Shown here piece after piece: positions 11,843 through 23,064 of a DNA stretch of 64,000 bases (position 1 is the stretch's first letter; each line of letters begins with the position of its first letter). The stretch lies in contig OY776124.1 in assembly GCA_963675135.1 (NCBI GenBank), forward strand, positions 16,428,066 through 16,492,065, written 5' to 3'. This DNA comes from Galeopsis tetrahit (Eukaryota > Streptophyta > Magnoliopsida > Lamiales > Lamiaceae). A program made the translations under genes and the position numbers. The notes under the pieces are model-generated. The model saw only the letters and a list, made by a program, of their open reading frames with translations, did no database searches and was not told where the DNA came from.

Positions 11843-12371
11843 CTCACGTCCTAACGTGATGTTTAATCCCTTTAATTTACCCAAAATTACAAGGGCCTTG
11901 ACCTTTATAGTCCCAAGGGTAGGACTTTGAGATCTGAGCCGTCCTAACAGCTACGGTCTCCACAAGTTATTGTAAGCACTTGCACTTCCCCACAAGTGAT
12001 TGTAAGCACTTGCACTTGCACTCCACAAGTGATATAGAGCACTTGGACTCTTTACAGTGATGAACACTCAACTTGGCTTCTAGGGGTTTATGGTAGAAGG
12101 TTGGTTTTGTGTATATGAACTAGGTGAGAATTTCCCTTACAATCTGTTTTAGCCTCATGCTAGGATTGGGAAATTCTCTCTAAGCTATGGATATATATGA
12201 GTGGTTGCACTGGCTTAGATGGTATGAGTTCACTCACTGGGGATGAGGTGATGCGTGTTGAATCTTCATGAATGATCTTCTTGAGCTCTTCTTATTTCTG
12301 GAGTTTATGACCTTTGCTCGACCTTTGCATCTCACACCTCTTCACTCCAAATGATGTAAGAACTGAACTCA

Positions 12372-12406
12372 TTTATATAGTGTTGAGTTTGAATGTTACC
12401 GTTGGA
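12372..12406 (-). promoter_or_regulatory. S2 core promoter: MSA-like motif and TATA box
   Basis: Minus strand TCCAACGGTAA (12406-12396) matches 10 of 11 positions of the MSA consensus, and TATATAAA follows at 12379-12372. The spacing and order are as in S1 and D. Confidence 0.5.
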
Positions 12407-13061
12407 TGATGGCATTCAAAACTCCACTAATTGAGGAATTGACAATCTCTTGATATGATATGATTGAATATTACCATTGTCATGTAATTTCAATCATATC
12501 TTTGACTTTCCTTTCTTGTGCATATCTTGTCAATCCTTGACTTCAACTCTGATTGGCCTTCCTTTAATTGGGTACTCATCTGATCTTTCTTTTAGGCTTC
12601 TGCTGTCTTTTATTCAGCTGCTGTCTTTACCCCGCTGCTGTCTATACTCAGCTGTTTTTACTCAGCTGCTGTTTCTTCTCAGCTGCTGTCTTTACTCTGC
12701 TGACTTTACTCAGCTGTCTTTACACAGCTGCTGTTTCTTCTCAGCTGCTGTCTTTACTTTGCTGTCTTTACTCAGCTGGTTGTAAGAAGACTTCTACTCT
12801 GCTGGTAAGAAGACTTCTACTCATCTTACTCTTACTCTTCTTATCCTATAAGATGAGTTTAACTCATCTTATCAGGAGACTTCTGGTCTTGGTCTTCTCT
12901 TCTCTTCTCTTCTTGAGCATTGACATGTCTTCCCTTCTAACCAGAGTCCTATCTATTACAAGATGTATAATAAAGCTGTCTATACAATATAACTTATCCT
13001 ATTACATGTTTGATTTGGTTTATCAAAACTAAACTAGGAATATTCATATCCCAACACTTGT

Positions 13062-13598
13062 ATTTTCTTTCCTCTTACCACAGATCTATGATGTATTCTT
13101 TACAATTAAACATAATAACATTTATTTGGTATTCACTACTCAAGATATAAAATATATATGTAAGATAAAATCTGAACATATATGATACTGCCGTTGTTAG
13201 GAGGTTTTTTTTCAATTTTCCATATGGTATTATTTAGTTTGAAAAAAATTATTTGTTGATTTTTTAAATAATATTAAAATTTCCAGTTAAATTATAACTG
13301 AGATAATTGATTTATTTTTAAGGGTTAATTCTAAATAAATACACAACCTTTAATCTCAGTTAGATACACATTTTTTTTCTCCAGCCAACAATTGATGATG
13401 TGGTTTACCGGGTCTTGCCACGTGAGATTACACATATTCTTTTTTTATTTTTTTTATTTTCCACTTTAGATTACATTTTATAAAAATAAAAATAAAATTT
13501 TATAAAAATAAGAATAAAACTCCTGCTTCTTCTGGGTCTTTCTCAACTTCTCAAACTCAATACAATTCTTCTTCTAGGTCTTTCTCACTTCTCAAACT
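13062..13598. other. AT-rich host DNA, no gene seen
   Basis: Between S2 and the acidic ORF remnant. Long A/T runs, no ORF, no clear repeat. Confidence 0.6.
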
Positions 13599-13601
13599 CA
13601 A

Positions 13602-14111
13602 TCAAGTTTTTGTCAAATCGGGAGTTTCAATTTGTTCAATCTTAGAATTGAACTCTTCTTGCACAACTTTCAATCTTTTCTCCTCTTCATCAATTGAAAT
13701 TAATTCAACTCTCTCAACATCAGAGATGATGGGGTGTTCAGCAGTCTTGTCAATTGGAGCATCATCCATTTTGACAATCTCCATGGACTCAGTATTTTTA
13801 ACAACTGGCAAGGTTTGTTCTCCAGTGGTCTTAATCAGTTGATCCTGATCAATTTACTCAATCTTTTCTCCTTCACTTGAATCACCATTCTTTATCTCTT
13901 CAATGACAGTCTTCACTCCTTCAAAAAAATCTTTTTGAACAATAGTATTTCCTTCATTATTGTCCTCCTCCATATTGACAACATCATCTTGTTTGCTTTC
14001 TTCTTCTTTGTCCTCAACACTTTTGGACACCTCCTCTGTCTTGTCCTCAGTCTTCTTGGACATGCTTACATCCTCCTGTTTGTCTTCCTCCATTTTATCA
14101 TCAATATTCAA
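13602..14111 (-). pseudogene. Broken acidic, Lys/Glu/Asp-rich ORF of unknown origin
   Basis: One minus-strand frame is open from about 14160 to 13602 except for a TAA at 13854-13856. The product is strongly charged (MEEDKQEDVSM, KSVEDKEEESKQDD). The first ATG is at 14093, but the same frame stays open upstream through KVQKEVIQSIISDIG, so a 5' exon or a truncated start is possible. I recognise no family. It could be a fragment of a host gene or of an old element's extra ORF. Confidence 0.35.
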
Positions 14112-14345
14112 ACCAATATCAGAGATAATTGATTGAATAACCTCTTTCTGAACTTTTCGTCGGTAAAAAATTTTTGTCTCTATTTTCGTCGATAAAACAC
14201 CTCTTTTTCTAGTGTTTTGTTCCGAGAGTCAGATGAACTAAGCCCGTTTCTCGGCTATGACGGAGAAGACGAGAGGCACCAATACCTAACAATGGTACTC
14301 TGAATTTTTTTTGTAAATTCAAGACTTTGTTTTACATAAATAAAT

Positions 14346-14614
14346 TACTCCCTCCGTCCCTATTTAATGACTCATTTTGCCATTTCTAGCGTCGTTCCGT
14401 ACTTATACTTGAAATAGGAAAAAAATATTTTAACTATTCCCTCAAAACATCAATATTAAATCAAATGTCATTACTTTATTCACACTAAAAAACAACTTCA
14501 CTACTCATAAAGTTGAAAAATCATTACTACCCTCACTTTTATCTCTCATAATATTAATAAACAATTTATAAATTAAAACTTGTAACTTTTCCTGGTAATA
14601 GATCGTAGGGAGTA
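14346..14614. mobile_element. Stowaway-type MITE
   Basis: Left end is TACTCCCTCCGTCCC, right end a decayed inverse copy (GTAGGGAGTA), TA at both edges, AT-rich interior of about 265 bp. These tips are diagnostic for Stowaway/Mariner MITEs of plants. Confidence 0.85.
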
Positions 14615-14830
14615 TAAATTTAACAATTGCAAGTTTAATAATTTTAATAGAAAATAGTTAATTGAAATTTATTTGAGCTTGATTTGAAAGAATAGTAAAT
14701 AAATTTGAACATAGTATTGCGTTTTATGAATTAGCTCAAATTCAGTTAAAATCAACAAATGAAGAAGTACAGTAAATAATTAGAGAATTTTGTTGGAGAC
14801 GGTTTTACACACTAGACAAATCACTAATTT

Positions 14831-14968
14831 GGGGATTTAAAGTCAAATCCGTCTCATAGCCTTTTTTTTTATCTTTTTCTGAAATAGTACTAAAATTTTG
14901 GGGATTTAAAGTCAAATCCGTCTCATAGCCTTTTTTTTTATCTTTTTCTGAAATAGTACTAAAATTTT
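14831..14968. repeat. 69-bp tandem duplication, two copies
   Basis: ggggatttaaagtcaaatcc begins at 14831 and again at 14900; the two 69-bp units look identical, including the T9 run, so the duplication is recent. Confidence 0.93.
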
Positions 14969-15088
14969 CACATACACCAGAAGAAAACAAAATATTTTGT
15001 AGGCAATAATTTCAATATAAAAACTATGTTGTTTAAGTGTTTGTTAGTGATTTATGAGTTATGACTAATAAAATTGATACAATGTGAA

Positions 15089-15791
15089 TGTTATACCCAG
15101 TCAAAAAAGTCAATCTTTGACAATTCAATCCTAATCACCAGCTTACGTGGCGAGGACTAGTCAACAAGAAGAAAATGTAATATAATTATTGTATCCAAGA
15201 TATTTGAGTGTTCGCCCAAATATGTTGGCGAGCACATTCTAGTGAACTGCTCGCCCAAAGACGTTGGCGAGCAGGTATACGTTTGAGAGAAGTGTTGAAG
15301 CTTTGGGAGATGACACAAGACGTGGCGACCAGTTGCTCCGGCGACCGCAGCGGCGAGTGACGAGCTGGTTTTCCATCTGCTCGGCATCTTGCCGAGGACG
15401 ACCACCAGAGGCGGTTTAGCATTAAATGCGCCATCCCATCACCTTTTCGGGCAGAAGACATGTCCAGTAAGGTCTTGCCACGTGTAAAGTGCGGGCAGAC
15501 CCCAAAAACCACTATATAATGCCTAAAAGGCTCTTTGTAACAAACAAGTTCTCCATTCCACACAATCACCTAAACCTAAGCAATATACTCTTCCTAAGCT
15601 CTCAAGCTTTTAGCTTCTCCAAGAAGCTACATCTTTGTTCTTCATCTTTCTTGTTCATTTCTTCATTATATCTTCGATAATCATCATAATAACCCATTTA
15701 AACACGTAATAACCCCCGATTATAATACATGTTTGTATCGTGCTAAAGAATAGTCCACATCCGAATCAACCCGATTAAAGCGCATACAACA
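15089..15791 (+). repeat. 5' LTR of element B (703 bp)
   Basis: Begins TGTTATACCC, ends ATACAACA. Contains a G-box-like CCACGTGT near 15478 and TATATAA at 15513-15519, so U3 is about 450 bp. Two inverted repeats of the TGCTCGCC / GGCGAGCA type lie in U3, the better one at 15248-15273. Confidence 0.95.
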
Positions 15792-15793
15792 TT

Positions 15794-15811
15794 TGGCGCT
15801 AGAAGGAGGGG
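15794..15811 (+). other. Primer-binding site of element B
   Basis: TGGCGCTAGAAGGAGGGG starts two bases after the LTR end; the TGG complements a tRNA CCA end. It differs from the PBS of element A after TGGCGC. Confidence 0.8.
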
Positions 15812-16138
15812 ACCTTTTGTGTGTTCATCATCAAGGTTTCAACCGATCATCGAGCGATCGGCTAGCAAACTCTTGTTTTTTATATTTTAATCGGTAGATC
15901 TACCGTTTAAAGCTTTATTTACGATTGTTAGTGTTCTTCGTGTTCTTGAACATTTTCAGTTTTCGTAGCATATTTTGGAGTTTGATCTCCTTGTATTTGT
16001 GTTTTCGAGCTTCTGTTGTTACGTTGCTAAGTTTAGTAGTTGTAATAGCGCGTTCTTCTGCGTAAGAACTTTAAATCTTTCGTTTTAAAGCTTCGATAGC
16101 CTAGTACCTTTGTAATAATTAAAGACACTCTTTAAACG

Positions 16139-19100
16139 ATGTCTCAACATACGAATCATGACGGAATCCCACCGCTCGGAGGGAACGAGCACCCTCCGGC
16201 ACCGGTGGCTACACCGCCAAACCCTTTTGCAAACCTGGATATGGGGGACATCATGAAAAACCCCCAGTATATGAAAGAGTTCTCCGATTTCCTCCTGGAG
16301 AAGAGGAGGCTACTCGAGGTTGAAGAGGACGAGAAGGTCAAGGACCAAGATTTTGACAGAGCTCGCAAGGCCAAAGCGAGGTTGAATGACGATGAGGACA
16401 ACCGTTCCTATCACTCTTACTCCGTTCGTCCCCAGGACGAGGAGAGAAACAAAGCACCTGTCCGCTCCCATAACAGTCATACGGGAGATTCGTATGCTCG
16501 GAACTCAGTTTTCAACCGAGTAGGCGACAAGGACCCACTAAAAGCTCCTCGCCCGTTGCACTTTGATATCGGGCGACGACCAGCCAAAGACGACCACAAA
16601 GATCGTGGTCGGAGGAAAGGAGACAGAGTCTCCGCCCTAGATCGAGTAGGGCCTGGTGGTGGGCGAGCTCAGTCAAAGAGCTACCACAGCCATCACTCAG
16701 AGAGGCGTTCTCCCAGGCGATCACATCAGGGTGATCACCCGGGCGCTTCTCGTGGGAGCCGACGCGACGAGGTCGTCGTCCCCCGACCATAAACTAACGA
16801 GGACGGGCAGTTCGCCCAGTTCCTCGAAACTCAAAAATTGATGTAATTGGAGATGGAGACATTGCGAGCAGAGCTGGTCGCAGCAAAGCAAGGAACTGCC
16901 CCACCTGTCACTCTGCCCACTCCACCTTTGAGTGTTGTGATTCTCACAGCCCCCATTCAGAGGAAGATCCAAATGCCTTCTATGGCAGCCTACGATGGGG
17001 CGTCCGACCCAAGGGTGCATCTTTCTAAGTATGCGAACTACATGGCCTCAATCGGGGCAACGGATGCCACCCAATGCAGAAACTTCTCCTTGACCTTAGG
17101 AGATCGAGCTCATCGCTGGTACACCACCTTGGGTGCCGGTTCCATCACCTCTTTCCTAGAGCTGGGGCAACAATTTTTGACTCATTTCGGGTCTATAGCT
17201 GCTCGCCCAGCCTCAAAGCAACGTTTGGCAAACGTTTGCCAAACATCAACCGAATCGGGCAAGGACTTTATCGAGCATTTCGATAGGTTGGTGATCGATG
17301 GAGAAGCCGTCAATGACGAGACGAAGCTGATCTCGGCTATCTCCGGGCTAAGAATAGGTTCCAAGCTTTGGGAATCTATGCATACCTCTTTCCCCGTTTC
17401 CTATGCGGATTTCCGTAGTAGGGCGGGAAATTTCATTCAAATGGAAGAGATCATGGACGCCGCCAAGGCTAACGAGCAGCCGGGCGCGGCCAAAAGGGTA
17501 TGGCCCAAGAAAAATTCTAACACTGGAGAGTCTTCCCAGCCTAAAAAGGCGACCACTCAGGGCGGCAGTGCTCGCCCATCAAACTTCAGGCCTTTCGAGG
17601 AGTCTCCTGAGATCCTCCAATTCAGGGAAGCCCTCACTGTTGATCCCAGGGGCATCTACGATGCAATCAGGGGAAAGAATCTGCTCCCCCAAGCAAAGCC
17701 CATGCATACGAGCGATGCAAATCTCGATGGTAGCAAGTTTTGGAACTACCACAACTCTGTCGGCCACCACACCAATGGGTGCCGAGACTTGGTGAGAAAT
17801 CTCTTCAAACTGTACAATGAGGGCAAGCTCGCCCAGTTCATCAAGTCCGGATGAGGAAATGGCGACAACCGGGGCAAGAAGCGTCGCGACGACCTTCGCC
17901 AGCAGCTCAATCGCCATAAGCTGGCTCCACCCATGCCGAACCATCCACCGGGCGACATCGATAATGTTGGTGGAGGTTGCATGGTTTTGGAAGGCCCCCT
18001 AGGGGGAACTCAGTCCGGGAAAGCTCTGTCTGTTCGCCGACAGCAGAGCGACATGCGAGCACTAAACAACGTACATCAAGTGTGAATCGCTCCTGCCGCC
18101 GAGCAGCCCCCATCCCACCAGCTTGTTTTCACAAATGACGATCTGAACAGCGTGGTGCAACCAAACAATGATGCTTTGGTCATCACGGGGAAAATCATGG
18201 GAACCATCGTCCATCGCATGATGGTCGACACCGGGGCATACACCAACATCCTTTTCAAGCATACTCTTGATGCCCTTGGTGGATATGCAGAATACATTGA
18301 GCCTTGCGACGATATTATCGTAGGGTTCGGGGACACGCACAACCTTCCAATCGGAAAAATCAGACTCTCCCTGGAGTTGGCATCGTCGAAAGAGCCAAAA
18401 ATGCACCATACTCGGCAGCTCGATTTTCCTGATCGTAGACATGCCATCGTCCTACAATGTGTTCCTCGGCCGACCTTTCTTCAACGAGTTCAAGGCGGCC
18501 GCTCCTACTTTTTATTACTGTATTAAGTTTCCGACCCCGGCGGGTGTTATAACCGTCAAGGGCGACCAGACTCGGGCGAGGGAGTGTCTCGTCCATTTTG
18601 CTAAGCGTCATTCTAAAGAAACCCCCATGATTGGCCAGTATATTGAGTGTTAAAACCAAAAAGAACAAATAAACTACCTAGAAGGTCTTCCTTGCAAGTA
18701 CCGAAAGATCGAAGTTGGGGAGTGTAGTCGGCATCTCGACGACCACCAAATAGAGGCGAACGAACACGCCTCCATGGAAGTGGACGACCACACCCAGATG
18801 GAGATCGACGAGCAGACAGATTCGGGTTACCAGGTCCCCGACGACCAGGTTCCAGAAAACATTCCAGATCTGGAGCCTAGGTTAGGTTTTGAGCCAAAAT
18901 TCGGAATAGAGGATCCTCGTTGGAAGGAGCCTAAAGAGCGGGCAACTTCAGCGGAGGACCTTGAAACTATTCAGTTAAACGATGCTCGTCCGGAACTCGA
19001 GGTATTCATAGGTTCAAATTTACCAGCACACTTGCGGTCCGATATAATCGCATTTTGAAAGAAAACGTCGGAGCTTTCGCATGGTCGCATGAGGACATGG

Positions 19101-22100
19101 TAGGTATCAAAACAAGCCATGCCTACCACAAGTTAAACATTGATCCAACAAGAAGACCCATCACCCAAAAACGAAGAAAATTTGGGCGCGATAAGTATGC
19201 GGCTATGGCAGTAGAAGTCAAGAAATTGATCGACAATAAATTAATTGAGAAAGCTGGAACTGATCCTGAGTGGTTGGCAAATCCAGTGCTCGTCAAGAAG
19301 GCAACCGAGTCATGGAGATTGTGTATAGACTTCACAGATCTAAACGATGCCTGTCCCAAAGATCACTTTCCGATGCCCCACTTCGATCATTTGGTGGACA
19401 ATACGGCGGGGCATGAGATGTTAACTTTCATGGACGCTTTCGCGGGATACCATTAGATTGCTATGCATCTCGATGACCAGCGACACACTGCTTTCATGAC
19501 CGCAACGGACATGTACAGTTGGAAAAGAATGCCTTTCGTTTGAAAAACGCGGGGGCAACGTATCAAAGACTGGTAAATAAGATGTTTGAGCAACACATCG
19601 GAAAGATGGTGGAGGTCTACATCGACGACATCGTTGTCAAAAGTTTACGAAAGGAAGATCACCTACACCATCTCTCCTTGACATTCGATATTCTGAAAGA
19701 ATACAACATGAAGTTAAATCCAAAGAAATGCAGTTTTGGAGTTAGCTCCGGGAAATTTCTGGGGCACTTGGTTAGCCAGCGGGGCATCGAGGCGAATCCG
19801 AGTAAAATTCAAGAAATCATCGATATGCAAAGCCCAAGAAATGTAAAAGAGGTGCAGAGATTGACAGGATGCCTTGCATCGCTGAACAGATTCGTAGCAC
19901 GAACGGGCGATCGTTGCAAACCTTTCTTCGATGCTTTGAAGAAAGGGAGGTTCGAATGGACAAACGAATGTGAAAAAGCGTTCGGCAAGCTAAAAGAATA
20001 TTTATCGGATCCGAAGGTCCTATCTAAGCCAGTCCCCAGAGAAATCTTGTATCTCTACTTGGCGGCCACTGACTGTGCGATCAGTTCAGTGCTCGTCCGA
20101 GCAGAGGGGAGCACACATCTTCCAATCTATTATGTAAGTCAGACACTCAGAGAGGCGGAGTTGAGATACACTCCAATGGAAAAATTGGCGTACGCATTAG
20201 TCATGAGCGTCAGAAAATTAAGGCAATACTTGTTCGACCACGAGGTGGTCGTCCTCACGACTTTTCCTCTTCGGCGAGCACTACATCGTCCGGATACCAC
20301 TGGAAGACTTTTGAAATGGTCGGTGGAAATCGGGCAATTTGGGCTCACCTACTCGCCCAGAACGGCAATCAAGGGACAAGTGCTGGCAGAATTCATTGTA
20401 GAGCTAACTTTCCCAGAGAAATTGGACAAGGAAATCGAGCTTCCTTGGACACTGTTCGTCGATGGCTCTTCGACGAGCACCAAAGCAGGGGCAGGAGTCG
20501 TCCTCACCAGTCCAGCCGGACAGACTTTTACTTCGGCGATCGAATTTGAATATCGGGCGACGAACAACGAGGCAGAGTACGAGGCTCTGGTCGCAGGAAT
20601 CAGGATGGCTATGGCCGTGGGCGCCAGAAAACTGAATTTTTTGTCCGATTCTCAGCTAGTGGTATGTCAGATAACGGGCGAGTACGAGGCTCGCGGCGAT
20701 CAAATGTTAAAGTATCAAGACTTCGTGAAAGGATTGCTCGAGCAATTCGATCAGTTTCACATCGAGCAAATCCCTAGGGAAGAGAATACGCATGCAGATG
20801 CCTTAGCTCGGCTGGCCACTTCAGAGGGGGAGGCAATATTTTTAGAAGCAACCATCACCAAGATTTCTTCCCCATCAGTGAGCAGAGGTCAAATTTTGCA
20901 GATTGAAGTGACCAGCGACGAGGACTGGAGTACGCCGATCACCAAGTACATCAAGACCGGCGAGCTCTCGGACGACAAGGTGAAAGCGACCAGGTTGCAG
21001 CTCAGGTCCGCAAGGTACACTATTATAGGCGACCAGCTGTACAAACGAGGTTTTTCAATGCCTTTATTGAAATGCCTCGGAGAAGACGAAGCGAAGATCG
21101 GCATGTATGAAATCCACGACGGAGTATGTGGAAATCATACAGGGGGGCAAGCGCTCGCTTTAAAGATCATAAGGCAAGGCTATTTTTGGCCAACACTGAA
21201 GAAGGATGCAATCCACTACGCGCAGACCTGCAAGAGATGTCAAGCCTTCGCTCCCGCCATTCACTCACCACCAAACGAGCTCATCTCGGTGTATAGTTCG
21301 TGGCCTTTCGCGAAGTGGGGGATCGACATCATCGGACCCTTCCAACCAGCTGCTGGGGGAGTAACTTTCGTAGTCGTAGCAGTCGATTACTTCACCAAAT
21401 GGACAGAGGCAAAGGCATTGAAGACCATCACAACGGGCCAAATGACAAGCTTCATTTGGAAGAATATAATTTGCAGGTTCGGCCTACCACGAGCGATAGT
21501 GACCGACAACGGACGTCAATTCATGAGTCAAGACATGCTGGAGTTCTGCTCAAAATGGAACATCAAGAAAAAAATTTCAACACCCTATCATCCACAATCA
21601 AATGGGCAAGTAGAGGCAATCAACAAAATCATCAAGCATACTCTGAAAGCAAAGCTGGATGGATTGAAGGGCAAATGGGCCAAAGAGCTGCACATGGTTC
21701 TGTGGGCATATCGGACGACCACGAGGAATTCTACAGGTGAGACATCGTTCGCGCTCGCGTTCGGAACCGAAGCTGTCATACCAGCAGAGGGGCAGGTCGC
21801 CACCTTTCGAGTAGCAAATTATGACGAGCAGTTGAATAATGATGCACTGCTCTCCGACTTGGACTTCCTAGAAGAGCGAAGACTAACAGCGGACGAGAAG
21901 AATGTGGTCTACAAACAAAGGTCAGAGCGCTACTACAACACCAAAGTACGTGCTCGCCAATTCTTTATCGGCCAGCTTGTACTTCGGCTGGCGACAGAGC
22001 AATCCATCGGCATACTTGGCCCGACTTGGGAGGGTCCGTACCGAATAACGCGCACACTCTTGAACGGATCGTACGAGCTAGAAGATCTCAGGGGCAAACC

Positions 22101-22149
22101 AAGCAAGTACCCATGGAATGTGGTCAAGTTGAAGAAATTTTATCAGTAA
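16139..22149 (+). pseudogene. gag-pol: gag-pol polyprotein of element B, multiply broken
   Basis: Starts at ATG 16139 (MSQHTNHDG). Gag has an RS/RD/H-rich N-terminal half and the capsid-like part with RWYTTLGAGSI (about 17115). In-frame stops: TAA 16790, TAA 16844, TGA 17852, TGA 18083, TAA 18651 and TAG 19454. One-base frameshifts lie near 18425, 19050 and 19540. Protease DTGAYTN is near 18230. The last 876 codons (19519-22149) are open: RT with YIDDIVVKS (near 19620), gypsy RNase H, second RNase H (LFVDGSS near 20460, NNEAEYEAL with the catalytic Glu kept, LSDSQLV), and integrase with H-H-C-C (21120-21240), VTDNGRQF (21500) and NGQVEAIN, ending in a GPY module. No chromodomain. The TAG at 19454 replaces Gln of the RT motif GYHQ. 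Confidence 0.94.
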
Positions 22150-22288
22150 GTTTTTAATTTCTTTATATTTGTCTATTTTGTATCTAGTCAATTCATCAAA
22201 TCTTTTGTACCAAGTGTTTATCAGAAAGTATGTAAATTTCATCAAAGAGTGGTAGTTTTAGAAATTTTAGATAAGGCTCTATGTTAAA

Positions 22289-22866
22289 GACGAGCACTCT
22301 TTCTTAAAGATGCTCGCAAAGGAAAGACGAGCACTCTTTCTAAAAGATGCTCGCAGGGTAGTGGCGACGACGATCACTACCTAAGAAAAAAGAGTTCCAA
22401 CCGTCGAATGGTTGACTCTAAAAGACGAGCACTCTCAAAACGATGCTCGCAAAGGAAAGAAGGGCACTCTTTCTTAAAGATGCTCGCACAGAAAAGACGA
22501 GCACTCTTTCTTAAAGAGGCTCGCACAGAAAAGACGAGCACTCTTTCTTAAAAGAGGCTCACACAGAAAAGACGAGCACTCTTTCTTAAAAGAGGCTCGC
22601 ACAGAAAAGATGAGCACTCCTTCTTAAAGAGGCTCGCAAAGGAAAGACGAGCACTCTTTCTTAAAGATACTCGCAAGGTAGTGACGACGAGAGTCACTAT
22701 CCAACAAACAAAAGAGTTCAACCGACAAATGGTTAACTCTAAGACGAGCACTCTTCTTAACGATGCTCGCAAGGTAGTGACGACGAGAATCACTATCTAA
22801 AACAATTTCAACCAACGATTGGGTAATTCTAAAAAAGACGATCACTCTTTCTTAACGATGCTCACT
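22289..22866. repeat. Tandem array of hairpin-forming units (about 11 copies of a ~38-bp unit plus two longer modules)
   Basis: The unit reads GACGAGCACTCTTTC...GATGCTCGCA; CGAGCA and TGCTCG are an inverted repeat round a 14-15-base loop. Two other modules alternate with it: GTAGTG...CACTAC (22358-22380) and GAGT..CAACC...GGTTGACTC (22392-22418). The later copy of the last reads GAGTT.AACC...GGTTAACTC, keeping the pairing. The array sits between the pol stop and the 3' end of the antisense ORF, the same place as the array of element A, with unrelated sequence. Confidence 0.88.
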
Positions 22867-23064
22867 AATTTTTGAGCGATCACTATCTAAAAACGCGAAC
22901 ACAAGTACTCATTGAAGAATGCTTGCAGAAAATAATCATAACATAAAATTGAAATCGAACACATCATAAACAAAAAGTTGTCAATTCATTAAAAAAGCCT
23001 TGAAAGGTTGAAATTACAAAAAGGCTTTAATAGCCGGACAGTCCTAAAAAACCAGAAAAGAGAA

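Larger units (their letters stand above)
11526..13056 (-). mobile_element. Solo LTR S2, SIRE-type copia family
   Basis: Plus strand begins TGTTGGTCCC and ends ATCCCAACA; target duplication cttgt is at 11521-11525 and 13057-13061. Length 1531 bp, no internal coding region. Sense is the minus strand with TATATAAA at 12379-12372 and one MSA-like motif just upstream. A block of some 190 bp around 11805-12000 closely matches S1. 12600-12790 is a CT-rich run of cagctgctgtc-like words, which creates meaningless long ORFs. Confidence 0.92.

Noticed and set aside
12477..13032. Long Leu/Ser/Cys-rich ORFs in the CT-rich part of S2
   Set aside because: They arise from cagctgctgtc-like repeats inside an LTR with defined ends; no start context or homology.
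22289..22866. CRISPR-like direct repeats of about 38 bp
   Set aside because: Units are contiguous without unique spacers, no cas genes, plant retrotransposon context.
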